Positions 17,138-25,274 of a DNA stretch of 64,000 bases are shown here, one piece after another. The notes below the pieces were generated by a model, which saw only the letters and a program-made list of their open reading frames with translations, was not told where the DNA came from and ran no database searches. The DNA lies in contig JAGYKE010000004.1 in the NCBI GenBank assembly GCA_018401465.1, positions 1,271,857 through 1,335,856 of the forward strand, given 5' to 3'. Source of the stretch: Aestuariivita sp. (GTDB taxonomy: Bacteria > Pseudomonadota > Alphaproteobacteria > Rhodobacterales > Rhodobacteraceae). Positions within the stretch are counted from its first letter, which is position 1; the number at the start of each line of letters is the position of its first letter. Position numbers and translations under genes: made by a program.

Positions 17138-17362
17138 TCAGAAGAACAGACGGTCCGCGAAGACGTGGCGCACGATGTCCTCGCGCCGGATGCCGCGGCG
17201 GGCAAGCTCGGCGTCGCTCAGACGCTGCAGCGCCTCGATCCGGTGAACGCGGGCATTGGCCTCGCCCACGGCGACAAGAAAATTCCAGACTGCCCGGAAC
17301 GGTGCGGCTGCGATACGTCCCAGCGACAGCTGGGACGCGGAATTGGTCGTAAATGCGGTCAT
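17138..17362 (-). CDS. DUF1127 small protein
   Basis: A 74-residue protein whose C-terminal half, RIEALQRLSDAELARRGI followed by RREDIVRHVF, is the DUF1127 signature. Members in Rhodobacter and other alphaproteobacteria act as small arginine-rich RNA-binding regulators linked to stress and nutrient responses (for example the CcaF1-type proteins). It sits on the urease strand, 19 bases upstream of ureE, so it is probably co-transcribed with ureE-F-G. Its presence inside a urease cluster is unusual. Confidence 0.85.
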   Translation of the reverse strand: MTAFTTNSASQLSLGRIAAAPFRAVWNFLVAVGEANARVHRIEALQRLSDAELARRGIRREDIVRHVFADRLFF

Positions 17363-17467
17363 AACATGCCTCGGATTTGATGGGATGGAACATCATCCCT
17401 TGGTCCGACATGTGGCGCGAAGCTGGTGTCATGTGTAGCTCGGTTTCCGTCATAGCCGCCTTGCATA

Positions 17468-17482
17468 TGCTGCAATGCAGCA
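17468..17482. terminator. perfect 7-1-7 palindrome behind the 195-residue gene
   Basis: TGCTGCA, A, TGCAGCA forms a perfect dyad beginning 2 bases past the stop codon of the gene at 17485-18072 and about 105 bases upstream of the DUF1127 start. It could stop transcription of the preceding gene or serve as a regulator site for DUF1127-ureEFG. No U-run follows on the minus strand, so a site is as likely as a terminator. Confidence 0.35.
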
Positions 17483-17484
17483 CG

Positions 17485-18072
17485 TCATGGCGCAACCCGT
17501 TCGATGCGGACATAGACCACCGGATCGGCGATCTGCCCGCGTTCCTGCGTCGCGGCGAGATAGGCAAAGCCCAGTTCGGGCAGGTAATGCAGCCGCTCCT
17601 GATAGCCGTCCTCGTCGTGATAGATGGCGGTGACGGGCAGCATGTCGTATCCGCAGGCCCCCAGCGTCACCCGTGTCGCCGCGCCGAAGACGAAGCTTTC
17701 GGTATGCGACTTCAACTCGCCCCGATCGAGGATCGTGACCAGCGTGTCCCAGCGCCCGCCCGGCGTGGGCAGCGGCGCGGTTTCGGCCATGACGGGATAG
17801 GCATAGGTGCTGCGTGATCCCACGACGGGCGATCCGTTCTTGGTGTCGAAGACCTCGACCATGTAGATGCCCTGCATCAGCAGGTATTGCGATCCGCTGC
17901 CGCCGCCATCCGAATAGATGCCCTTCACGAAGCCGCCGGGCTGGAGCAGGTATGTCTCGGTTGATCCGTCATTGCCGACAAGCCGGATCCCGGTCTCCAG
18001 ATCGCCCGCCCCTGGGCAGGCCGCCTGCGCCGCGCCCGCCGCGAGCGCCAGAAGAACCGCAAGTCCCCGCAT
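17485..18072 (-). CDS. exported protein of unknown function in the urease cluster
   Basis: A 195-residue protein with a signal peptide (MRGLAVLLALAAGAAQAAC, cleavage after AQA). The mature part is beta-rich with no recognised domain: SGSQYLLMQGIYMVEVF, TLVTILDRGELKSHTESF and the pair GACGYDMLPVTAIYHDEDGY stand out. Two cysteines remain (near the N-terminus and in GACGYD), which could form a disulfide in the periplasm. It lies 17 bases downstream of ureC on the same strand. A role in urea or nickel handling is suggested only by position. Confidence 0.7.
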   Translation of the reverse strand: MRGLAVLLALAAGAAQAACPGAGDLETGIRLVGNDGSTETYLLQPGGFVKGIYSDGGGSGSQYLLMQGIYMVEVFDTKNGSPVVGSRSTYAYPVMAETAPLPTPGGRWDTLVTILDRGELKSHTESFVFGAATRVTLGACGYDMLPVTAIYHDEDGYQERLHYLPELGFAYLAATQERGQIADPVVYVRIERVAP

Positions 18073-18089
18073 CAGATCACTCCTCCGTC

Positions 18090-19799
18090 TCAGAACAGGA
18101 AATACCGTTGTGCCATGGGTAGCACTTCTGCGGGCTGGCAGGTGAGCAATTCGCCGTCCGCGCGCACCTCGTAGGTTTCGGGATGCACCTCCACATGCGG
18201 CGTCGCGGTGTTGAGCTTGAGGTCCTTCTTCCCTATGGCCCGCGTGTTGCGCACGGCCAGCGTCTGCTTTGCCAGACCCAGCCTGTCCCGCACGCCCGCG
18301 TCCTGGGCTGCTGCCGACACGAAGATCACCGCGCTGTGTTCCACCGACCGTCCATAGGCGCCCCACATCGGGCGGCTGTAGACCGGCTGGGGCGTCGGGA
18401 TGGACGCATTGGGGTCACCCATCTGCGCGCAGACGATGGTGCCGCCCATCAGCACCATTTCCGGCTTCACCCCGAAGAAGGCGGGGTTCCACAGGACGAG
18501 GTCAGCGCGCTTGCCTTCCTCGATGCTGCCGATCTCGTGGCTGATGCCATGCGCGATGGCGGGGTTGATCGTGTATTTCGCGATATAGCGGCGGACGCGG
18601 AAATTGTCGTTGTCGCCCATCTCCTCGGGCAGTTGCCCGCGCTGCTTCTTCATCTTGTCGGCGGTCTGCCATGTGCGGATGATCACCTCGCCCACCCGGC
18701 CCATGGCCTGGCTGTCGGACGCGATGATGCTGAACGCCCCCATGTCGTGCAGGATGTCTTCGGCCGCGATGGTTTCGCGCCGGATGCGGCTTTCGGCAAA
18801 GGCCACGTCCTCGGGGATCGACTTCGACAGGTGATGGCAGACCATCAGCATGTCGAGATGTTCTTCCACCGTGTTCACCGTGAACGGCCGCGTCGGGTTG
18901 GTGGAGGACGGCAGGACGAATTCCTCGCCGCAGATCTTGATGATGTCGGGCGCATGGCCCCCGCCCGCGCCTTCGGTGTGGAAGGCGTGGATCGTGCGGC
19001 CCTTGAGTGCTGCGACCGTGTTCTCGACGAAGCCGGACTCGTTCAGCGTGTCGGTGTGGATCATCACCTGAATGTCCCACGCGTCGGCCACGCTCAGGCA
19101 GCAGTCGATGGCGCCCGGCGTCGTGCCCCAATCCTCGTGCAGCTTCAGCGCGCAGGCGCCCGCGAGGATCTGCTCCTCGAGCGCGGCGGGCAGGGATGCG
19201 TTGCCCTTGCCCGCGAAGGCGAGGTTCATCGGGAAGGCGTCGGCCGCCTGCAGCATCCGCCCGATATGCCACGGGCCGGGTGTGCAGGTGGTGGCAAGCG
19301 TGCCATGCGCGGGACCGGTGCCGCCGCCCAGCATCGTGGTCAGGCCGGAATGCAGCGCATCCTCGATCTGCTGGGGGCAGATGTAATGGATATGGCTGTC
19401 GAAGCCGCCGGCGGTCAGGATGCGCCCCTCGCCCGCGATGACCTCGGTTCCGGGGCCCACGATGATGTCGACGCCGGGTTGCGTGTCGGGGTTGCCCGCC
19501 TTGCCGATCTTGTGGATGCGCCCGTCGCGCAGGCCCACGTCTGCCTTGTAGATGCCTGTGTGGTCCACGATCAGCGCGTTGGTGATGACTGTATCGACGG
19601 CCCCCGCCGCCCGCGTCACCTGCGATTGCCCCATCCCGTCGCGGATCACCTTGCCGCCGCCGAACTTCACCTCTTCTCCATAGGTGGTCAGATCGCGCTC
19701 AACCTCGATGATGAGGTCGGTATCGGCCAGCCGCACCCAGTCGCCCGTGGTGGGGCCGAACATGGCGGCATAGTCGTGGCGGGATATTCTGGCGGGCAT
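18090..19799 (-). CDS. ureC: urease alpha subunit
   Basis: The 569-residue catalytic subunit that hydrolyses urea to ammonia and carbamate at a dinickel centre. All key residues are visible: the nickel ligands in [11 protein letters not shown], the carbamylated lysine in [14 protein letters not shown], the next histidines in [12 protein letters not shown] and [14 protein letters not shown], the mobile flap with its cysteine in [15 protein letters not shown], and the aspartate in [11 protein letters not shown]. Start [16 protein letters not shown] fits the family. Upstream on the same strand the next urease gene is separated by a divergently oriented cytochrome c gene, so ureC probably has its own promoter in 19800-19937. 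Confidence 0.98.
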   Translation of the reverse strand: MPARISRHDYAAMFGPTTGDWVRLADTDLIIEVERDLTTYGEEVKFGGGKVIRDGMGQSQVTRAAGAVDTVITNALIVDHTGIYKADVGLRDGRIHKIGKAGNPDTQPGVDIIVGPGTEVIAGEGRILTAGGFDSHIHYICPQQIEDALHSGLTTMLGGGTGPAHGTLATTCTPGPWHIGRMLQAADAFPMNLAFAGKGNASLPAALEEQILAGACALKLHEDWGTTPGAIDCCLSVADAWDIQVMIHTDTLNESGFVENTVAALKGRTIHAFHTEGAGGGHAPDIIKICGEEFVLPSSTNPTRPFTVNTVEEHLDMLMVCHHLSKSIPEDVAFAESRIRRETIAAEDILHDMGAFSIIASDSQAMGRVGEVIIRTWQTADKMKKQRGQLPEEMGDNDNFRVRRYIAKYTINPAIAHGISHEIGSIEEGKRADLVLWNPAFFGVKPEMVLMGGTIVCAQMGDPNASIPTPQPVYSRPMWGAYGRSVEHSAVIFVSAAAQDAGVRDRLGLAKQTLAVRNTRAIGKKDLKLNTATPHVEVHPETYEVRADGELLTCQPAEVLPMAQRYFLF

Positions 19800-19937
19800 G
19801 GGCGTCTTCCTTCAGATCGGGCGGCGTTGACAGGCCGGGCGCGGCATTCTAGTGCTGATCGTGCCGCGCTGACCGCGCGCGGCCCTGCCGGGCGCCCTGA
19901 GGCGCGCCCGGTGTTCTTCAGACAGGGAGCGGACGCC

Positions 19938-20774
19938 ATGAAGACGGCAGTCCTGAGCATCGTGGCCGGGCTTCTCGCCACGGCCGTCAACGCCGGTCCG
20001 AGTTTGGAACGCGGCGCGTATCTGGTGCGGGGTCCGGCCGGGTGCGGCAATTGCCACACGCCTATGGATGCGGGGGGCTTTGTCGCGGATCAGGAACTGG
20101 GCGGCCGCCTCGTCGAGAAGAACGACGCCTTCACCGCCATCGCCCCCAACATCACCCCCGGCGGCGCCGTCGCCGGCTGGAGCGATGCCGACCTCGCCCG
20201 CGCCATCCGCGAAGGCCTGCGCCCCGACGGCAGCCTGATCGGCCCGCCCATGCCCTATTCCATGTATCGCGGACTGGGCGACGACGATCTTGCCTCGATC
20301 GTGATGTTCCTGCGCACGCTGCCCGCGGTCGACAATGACCCGGGGAAATCCACCTACAACATCCCCTTGCCGCCCGCCTATGGCCCGCCCGTCACCTCGG
20401 TCAGCGCGCCCGCGCCGGGCGTCACTGTGGAATACGGCGCCTATCTTGCCGGTCCCGTGGCCCATTGCATGGAATGCCACACACCGATGGGGCCGCAGGG
20501 CCCGCTGCTCGCCACCGATCTCGGCCGGGGCGGGTTCGAATTTCATGGCCCCTGGGGTGTCAGCATCGCGTCGAACCTGACGAGCCATGAAGACGGTCTC
20601 GCGGGTTACAGCGACGATGACCTGCGCGGCATGATCGCCCAAGGGTTGCGCCCCGACGGATCGCCCATGCTGCCGCCGATGCCCTATCCCTTTCTCGCGC
20701 GCATGACCGATGATGACCTTTCGGCCATCATCCTCTACCTGCGCAGCCTGCCGCCCCTGCCGGATGCAGGCTGA
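19938..20774 (+). CDS. diheme c-type cytochrome, exported
   Basis: A 278-residue periplasmic cytochrome with a signal peptide (MKTAVLSIVAGLLATAVNA) and two tandem class I heme domains, each with CXXCH: CGNCH at 36-40 and CMECH at 177-181. Each domain has a distal methionine candidate in the PPMPYSMY and PPMPYPFLAR segments. The two halves are clearly homologous (LRPDGSLIGPPMPY and LRPDGSPMLPPMPY), so it arose by duplication. Such proteins serve as electron carriers for periplasmic dehydrogenases. It is transcribed against the urease genes and splits ureB/lprI from ureC. The frame is open far upstream, but only this ATG gives the signal peptide. Confidence 0.9.
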   Translation: MKTAVLSIVAGLLATAVNAGPSLERGAYLVRGPAGCGNCHTPMDAGGFVADQELGGRLVEKNDAFTAIAPNITPGGAVAGWSDADLARAIREGLRPDGSLIGPPMPYSMYRGLGDDDLASIVMFLRTLPAVDNDPGKSTYNIPLPPAYGPPVTSVSAPAPGVTVEYGAYLAGPVAHCMECHTPMGPQGPLLATDLGRGGFEFHGPWGVSIASNLTSHEDGLAGYSDDDLRGMIAQGLRPDGSPMLPPMPYPFLARMTDDDLSAIILYLRSLPPLPDAG

Positions 20775-20797
20775 CCACAGGGTCTGCGCCGACAGGA

Positions 20798-21259
20798 TCA
20801 ATTGACCTCTCCGTAAAGGCGCAGGTCCTCGGTGCGCTGGCGCGTCAGCCGTTCGAGACACATGTAGAACAACTGGTTCGCCATCGTGCCGCCGCGCGCC
20901 AGCGTCGCCTCGGCGCTGCAGGCGGCGTCGCGGAAGGCGATCCACTTGCGCTGCGCGTCGCGCAGGATGTCCGCGGTCGGGGGCTCCAGCCCCGGCTGGG
21001 CGGCGTCCAGGTGCCGCGCCATGTCCATCGCCATGCGCCATGCGAGGTTCAGATCACCGTCCGCCGCCTCAAAGGCGAGTGAGGCGCAGGCCGTCATCTC
21101 GTATTGCGTGACCGGATCGGCGCAGTTCACGTCCTGCGCCGCGACGGGCGCGGCCAGCGCCAGCGCCATCAGGGTTGCCGTCACGCTCAGGCCCATCACG
21201 ATCTTCGGCCGCGCCTCAGGGGCCGCGTCGTCGTCGCTAAGCAGTGTGACTGTCCCCAT
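20798..21259 (-). CDS. LprI-like (DUF1311) exported protein
   Basis: A 153-residue protein with an N-terminal hydrophobic export signal (IVMGLSVTATLMALALAAP) preceded by about 20 polar residues. The mature domain has the four-cysteine pattern of the lysozyme-inhibitor LprI/DUF1311 family: VNCADPVTQYEMTACAS, FRDAACSAE and LFYMCLERLT. Start ATG 21259 has GAGAGGA in front; an internal ATG at 21196 would give a tighter signal peptide. It lies between ureB and the cytochrome gene on the urease strand. Similar ORFs are recalled in rhodobacterial urease clusters. Confidence 0.82.
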   Translation of the reverse strand: MGTVTLLSDDDAAPEARPKIVMGLSVTATLMALALAAPVAAQDVNCADPVTQYEMTACASLAFEAADGDLNLAWRMAMDMARHLDAAQPGLEPPTADILRDAQRKWIAFRDAACSAEATLARGGTMANQLFYMCLERLTRQRTEDLRLYGEVN

Positions 21260-21321
21260 GTCTTCCTCTCGCCCCAAATATCCCGGGGGGTGCGGGGGGC
21301 GGCGCCCCCGCCTCCGCGGTC

Positions 21322-21627
21322 TCACAGATCGCCCATGATCTTCTGGTTGAACCCGTAGATGCGCCGCGCGCCCGAAACCGGGATCAGCCGCACCTCGCGG
21401 CGTTGACCCGGCTCGAACCGCACGGCAGTGCCCGCCGCGATGTCGAGCCGCATGCCCCGCGCCGCCGCCCGGTCGAAGTCGAGCGCGGAATTGGCCTCGG
21501 CGAAATGGTAATGGCTGCCTACCTGCACGGGCCGGTCGCCGGTATTGGCCACCATCAGCACGGTCACCTCGCGGCCCTCGTTCAGGACCAGATCGCCCGG
21601 CGCGGTGAAGATCTCGCCCGGGATCAT
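21322..21627 (-). CDS. ureB: urease beta subunit
   Basis: The 101-residue structural beta subunit. [39 protein letters not shown] and the closing [14 protein letters not shown] are standard. The start ATG overlaps the stop of the preceding small membrane-protein gene as ATGA, so the two are translationally coupled. It assembles with UreA and UreC into the (ABC)3 enzyme. Confidence 0.97.
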   Translation of the reverse strand: MIPGEIFTAPGDLVLNEGREVTVLMVANTGDRPVQVGSHYHFAEANSALDFDRAAARGMRLDIAAGTAVRFEPGQRREVRLIPVSGARRIYGFNQKIMGDL

Positions 21628-21803
21628 TTCCGCCGCGACCCCGACCGCGCGCGCACCGCCATGGCAAGCGCCGCGACGACGATCAGCGCGCCGCCCACCA
21701 GAAGCGCCCCCACCTCTTCTTCATGGACATGCGGCACATCCGACAGATGCGCCCAGGCCGGGCTTGCGGCCAGCACAGTCAGGGCGGGCAACATGTATCT
21801 CAT
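21624..21803 (-). CDS. small His-containing membrane protein between ureA and ureB
   Basis: A 59-residue protein with a signal-like N-terminus ([18 protein letters not shown]), a short His/Glu segment right after it ([12 protein letters not shown]) and one transmembrane helix ([20 protein letters not shown]) ending in a basic tail. The start at 21803 follows ureA by 43 bases, and the stop overlaps the ureB start by ATGA, so it is part of the urease operon. After cleavage the histidines would face the periplasm, which suggests nickel capture. No characterised homologue is known to me. Confidence 0.75.
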   Translation of the reverse strand: MRYMLPALTVLAASPAWAHLSDVPHVHEEEVGALLVGGALIVVAALAMAVRARSGSRRK

Positions 21804-21846
21804 GGGAAATCTCCTGCTTCTTTCCGGTTCCAAATACGCAAGATGC

Positions 21847-22149
21847 CTAACGGATGGGGTTGTGCACGGTGACAAGCTTGGTGCCGTCGGGAAAGGTTGC
21901 CTCGACCTGCACGTCGTGGATCATCTCGGGCACGCCCTCCATGCACTGGTCGCGGGTGATGACCCGGGCGCCGGCCTCCATCATCTCGGCCACGCTGCGT
22001 CCGTCGCGCGCGCCTTCCACCACCGCATCGGTGATCAGCGCGATGGCTTCGGGGTGGTTCAGCTTCACACCGCGTGCAAGGCGGCGGCGCGCCACCTCGG
22101 CGGCCATGGCGACAAGCAGCTTGTCCTTTTCACGGGGGGTCAGGTTCAT
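21847..22149 (-). CDS. ureA: urease gamma subunit
   Basis: The 100-residue gamma subunit. [18 protein letters not shown], the [14 protein letters not shown] helix and [18 protein letters not shown] are all standard. It begins 1 base after the ureD stop, so the genes are co-transcribed. Confidence 0.97.
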   Translation of the reverse strand: MNLTPREKDKLLVAMAAEVARRRLARGVKLNHPEAIALITDAVVEGARDGRSVAEMMEAGARVITRDQCMEGVPEMIHDVQVEATFPDGTKLVTVHNPIR

Positions 22150-22150
22150 G

Positions 22151-22984
22151 TCAGATCATCCAGGGTCTGGGCAAAGGGTCGGAACGGAACAGCGCGATCA
22201 GCGGGATCAGCACGCGGCGCAGCGCAAAGCCGTCGGACGCGACCAGCCGCGCAAAGACGATGCCCGGTGCGGGCGACCCGATCCCGCCCGCCGCGCCGAT
22301 CAGGTCGCGCGCGGGGCCAAGCCGGTCAGCCGCATCCGGCGCCGCCCGGATGAGGGACGCCATCGCCCCCGCACCCCCGGCCACACCGGCCCGGGCAAGA
22401 TGCGCCTGCGCGTCGCCCGCGAATCGCAGGCGGTCGGCGAAGATCGTGCGGCCCCCCCGCGTGACGGTGATGTGGTCCGAAAGGGTCAGATCGCGCAAGG
22501 TCTCGCCCATCGCGGCGCGGCCGAAGACCAGCGTCTCGACCCCCAGAAAGGTGGCGTCCGCCGCCAGATCGACCTCGAGCCGCCGCGCCAGCGCGGCACG
22601 GTCATAGAGCAGCGTCTCCTGCGGCAGCCAGTCGAGCCGCGCGCCGGGTGCGAGCGTGAGCCGCGTGCGCACCTCGCCCCGGCTGTCGGGCTGGGCGCGA
22701 TAGGCGCGCTCGGCCGCCTGCGTGGTGAGGGTGAGCGTGGTGCCTTCCCCGGCGGTGATGTCGGCGGTGAACCGGTCGCCGCCGGTGATCCCGCCCGCGG
22801 TGTTCAAGAGCACCGCGGTCAGGGCATCCTCATTCATGCGCGGGAACAGCACCTTGAGCGATCCCACCTGCCGCAACCCGTCGATGACGCTGAGCGGCCC
22901 GCGCCGCTTGGCGCTCAGGCGCACCTCGCCCCGGGCACGCGGCTGGGCGGCAAGCGGCGCGGTCAGGGGCGAGAGGTCCTGTAT
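22151..22984 (-). CDS. ureD: urease accessory protein UreD (start codon unusual)
   Basis: The UreD/UreH chaperone that docks on urease apoprotein with UreF and UreG for nickel loading. [43 protein letters not shown] and [14 protein letters not shown] are the family motifs. The N-terminal boundary is doubtful: the conserved region starts near [18 protein letters not shown], but the only canonical in-frame starts are GTG at 22924 (inside that region) and TTG at 23173 (inside a non-coding repeat). An ATA at 22982-22984, with GGAG 6 bases upstream, would give 277 residues, the normal length. I place the boundary there as an inference. Confidence 0.88.
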   Translation of the reverse strand: MQDLSPLTAPLAAQPRARGEVRLSAKRRGPLSVIDGLRQVGSLKVLFPRMNEDALTAVLLNTAGGITGGDRFTADITAGEGTTLTLTTQAAERAYRAQPDSRGEVRTRLTLAPGARLDWLPQETLLYDRAALARRLEVDLAADATFLGVETLVFGRAAMGETLRDLTLSDHITVTRGGRTIFADRLRFAGDAQAHLARAGVAGGAGAMASLIRAAPDAADRLGPARDLIGAAGGIGSPAPGIVFARLVASDGFALRRVLIPLIALFRSDPLPRPWMI

Positions 22985-23127
22985 GACGGGCTCCGTCGGT
23001 CGTGCGGGTCTTTGCGCCAGCCTAAACGCCGACCGGTCGGTTTGACCATGGCCTTGTCGGGGAAAACCGTCTCCGGCGCGGCGCGGCCCGCGCCGCCCAT
23101 CCGGACGCCCAAGATTTGTGCAGGGAA

Positions 23128-23178
23128 GGGGGCATCGTCCATTGTCCTCGGACCAATGGCGGACAATGGACAATCCCC
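23128..23178. repeat. dispersed 51-bp hairpin repeat, copy A
   Basis: This 51-base block is repeated at 60435-60485 with a single mismatch (C at 23149, T at 60456). Its core is a perfect 11-bp inverted repeat, GTCCATTGTCC (23137-23147) and GGACAATGGAC (23161-23171). A second, GC-rich hairpin (CGCCCG, TTC, CGGGCG) and a CCCCCGGGATAT tail follow in the same order as at the other copy. It lies between ureD and the amidotransferase gene, both on the minus strand. Confidence 0.8.
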
Positions 23179-23212
23179 GTCGCCCGTTCCGGGCGCCTCC
23201 CCCGGGATATCT

Positions 23213-23929
23213 TCAGCGAGAGGAAGACGCGGTGTCAAAAAAGCGCGCGATGCTGTCCGCGAAGGCGCGGCCATCGGCGGGTTCCGACAGGCTGGCGCGG
23301 GCGCGGGCGGTGACATCGGGGCCAAGGTAACCGGCCAGTTCATCGGTCAGCGCGGCGATGAAGCCGGGCGTCATTTCGGGGTGGTGCTGGGTTGTGTAGA
23401 TGCGGTCGCCCCGCACGAAGCCCGCGACGGGGCAATCCTCGGACGCGGACGTGGCCCGTGCGCCGGGCGGCAGGGCGGTCACCTGTTCCACGTGGCTGCC
23501 GTAAAGGCGGACTGGGTCGGGCAGGTCGGCCATCCAGGGCGCGGGGTGGGTCAGGCGGCTGTGGGTCAGCCCATGGACATAGCCGCCCGGGTTGCGCCCC
23601 ACCGCGCCCCCCAGGGCCAGCGCGATCGCCTGATGCCCGAAACAGGCCCCGAACATCGGCAGGCCGTGCCGGTCCATCGCGCGGATCGTCTCCATCAGCC
23701 GGGCGATCCAGTCCGCGTCGTCATGGACAGACGCCGGGCTGCCCGTCAGCATGACGCCGTCCAAACCCTCGAAGCTGTCGGGAAAGTCGCCGTCCTTCAC
23801 CTGCCAGACCGAAAAGCGCCAGTCGGGCCGCACCGCGCGCATCATCAGGGGGAACTTCTCCCCGTCCTTCGGATGCCTTTGCGCGAAGGGGCTTTCGTCG
23901 GTATTCGTGACCAGAACGCCCAGATGCAT
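23213..23929 (-). CDS. class I glutamine amidotransferase-like protein
   Basis: A 238-residue GATase1-fold protein. The nucleophile elbow is FGACFGHQAIALALGG and the catalytic His-Glu pair is in TTQHHPEMT, so the triad is complete. It resembles the stand-alone GMP-synthase-like amidotransferases and more distantly gamma-glutamyl hydrolases of the PuuD type. It is divergent from the P450 gene with a 77-base spacer, and a glutamine synthetase-like gene lies two genes away, so it may remove or transfer a glutamyl/amide group in the same pathway. Confidence 0.85.
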   Translation of the reverse strand: MHLGVLVTNTDESPFAQRHPKDGEKFPLMMRAVRPDWRFSVWQVKDGDFPDSFEGLDGVMLTGSPASVHDDADWIARLMETIRAMDRHGLPMFGACFGHQAIALALGGAVGRNPGGYVHGLTHSRLTHPAPWMADLPDPVRLYGSHVEQVTALPPGARATSASEDCPVAGFVRGDRIYTTQHHPEMTPGFIAALTDELAGYLGPDVTARARASLSEPADGRAFADSIARFFDTASSSR

Positions 23930-24006
23930 CTGCGGATTTCCGTTTACTTTCGCGGCCTGTGTCCCTTAATCTACACATGTTAAGGGATAAGGGAAAGGTC
24001 GATCCG

Positions 24007-25263
24007 ATGACGGTCTGGACGCCCAATGATGACGGCCGTGCCGATCTGACCAGCCATGACGCCTTCGCGGGTGGCCCGCCGCACAACACCTTCGCGCGCC
24101 TGCGCCGCGACGACCCGCTGCACTGGACCGAATATGCCGACGGGCAGTCCTTCTGGTCGGTCACCCGGCACGCCGATATCGAGGCGATGAACCGCCAGCC
24201 CGAGGTCTTCTCGTCCGCGCGCGGCATCCGGATGGAGGACCAGAGCTATGAGGAATATCTCGCCCGGCGCACCTTTCAGGAGACCGATCCCCCCGATCAT
24301 ACCCGCGTGCGCCGCAAGCTGACGCGCGCCTTCGCCAAGCCCACCGTCGCCCGGTTCGAGGACGATATCCGCGCCATCTGCCGCGACATCCTGCCCGGCG
24401 CGCTGGAGCATGGCACGTTCGATGCGACCAAGCTCATCGCGCGGGAATTGCCCATGCGGATGCTGGGGCGGATCATGGGCACGCCCGAGGCCGACCTGCC
24501 GTGGCTGGTGCAGAAGGGCGACGCGCTGATCGCCAACACCGACCCCGACTTCACCGATCACGTGCTGGACCGGATGAAGACCGACGAATTCCGCATGATG
24601 CCCTTCAACTCGCCCGCCGGGGCCGAGCTTTACGACTATGCCCGCGACCTGATGGCGTCCAAGACCGCGCGCGGCGACACCGACGGCGTGCTGCACCTGA
24701 TCCTGGAGCCCGACGAGGACGGGCAGACCATATCCGAGACCGAATTCCGCAACTTCTTCTGCCTGCTGGTCGCGGCCGGCAACGACACCACGCGCTATTC
24801 CATCGCGGCAGGCCTGCAGGCGATGTGCCACCAGCCGGAACTTCTGGCCCAGATGCAGGCGGGCGGGGTCTGGGACACCGCACCCGACGAGATCATCCGC
24901 TGGGCGACGCCCGCGCTCTATTTCCGGCGCACCGCGACGCGGGATGTGGATATGCATGGCAAGACCATCCGCGAAGGCGACAAGGTGCTCTACTGGTTCG
25001 CATCCGCCAACCGGGACGACGCGATGTTCGACGATCCGTTCCGCGTGAACCTGGCAAGGAAGCCGAACCGCCACCTGTCCTTCGGGCAGGGCGGGCCGCA
25101 TGTCTGTCTGGGCATGTGGCTGGCCATTCTTGAAGTGCGCGTGCTGTTTCAGGAGCTGGCACAGCGTCTGACATCCATCGAACCGGCAGGGCCGCATCAG
25201 TTCCTGCGGTCGAACTTCGTGGGCGGGATCAAGTCCCTGCCCGTCACCGTGACCCGGGCCTGA
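24007..25263 (+). CDS. cytochrome P450
   Basis: A 418-residue soluble bacterial P450. The I-helix AAGNDTTRYSIAAG contains the oxygen-activating acid/Thr pair. The K-helix ExxR motif is DEIIRWATPALYFRR, and the heme loop is FGQGGPHVCLGMWLA with the cysteine ligand near residue 367. The FRRTATRDVDMHGKTI block is typical of CYP families acting on terpenes or steroids, but the substrate is unknown. I choose ATG 24007 (MTVWTPNDDG); earlier in-frame ATGs at 23977 and nearby give no family match. No ferredoxin or reductase gene is adjacent. The glutamine synthetase-like gene follows after 11 bases, so they form an operon. Confidence 0.93.
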   Translation: MTVWTPNDDGRADLTSHDAFAGGPPHNTFARLRRDDPLHWTEYADGQSFWSVTRHADIEAMNRQPEVFSSARGIRMEDQSYEEYLARRTFQETDPPDHTRVRRKLTRAFAKPTVARFEDDIRAICRDILPGALEHGTFDATKLIARELPMRMLGRIMGTPEADLPWLVQKGDALIANTDPDFTDHVLDRMKTDEFRMMPFNSPAGAELYDYARDLMASKTARGDTDGVLHLILEPDEDGQTISETEFRNFFCLLVAAGNDTTRYSIAAGLQAMCHQPELLAQMQAGGVWDTAPDEIIRWATPALYFRRTATRDVDMHGKTIREGDKVLYWFASANRDDAMFDDPFRVNLARKPNRHLSFGQGGPHVCLGMWLAILEVRVLFQELAQRLTSIEPAGPHQFLRSNFVGGIKSLPVTVTRA

Positions 25264-25274
25264 GGGAGGCACCC

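Noticed and set aside
18183-19937. Long upstream extension of the cytochrome c frame over ureC
   Set aside because: Antisense to a fully conserved ureC. The signal peptide at 19938 fixes the true start.
22985-23173. ureD N-terminal extension from the TTG at 23173
   Set aside because: The extra 63 codons run through the dispersed hairpin repeat and show no UreD similarity; normal family length is reached without them.
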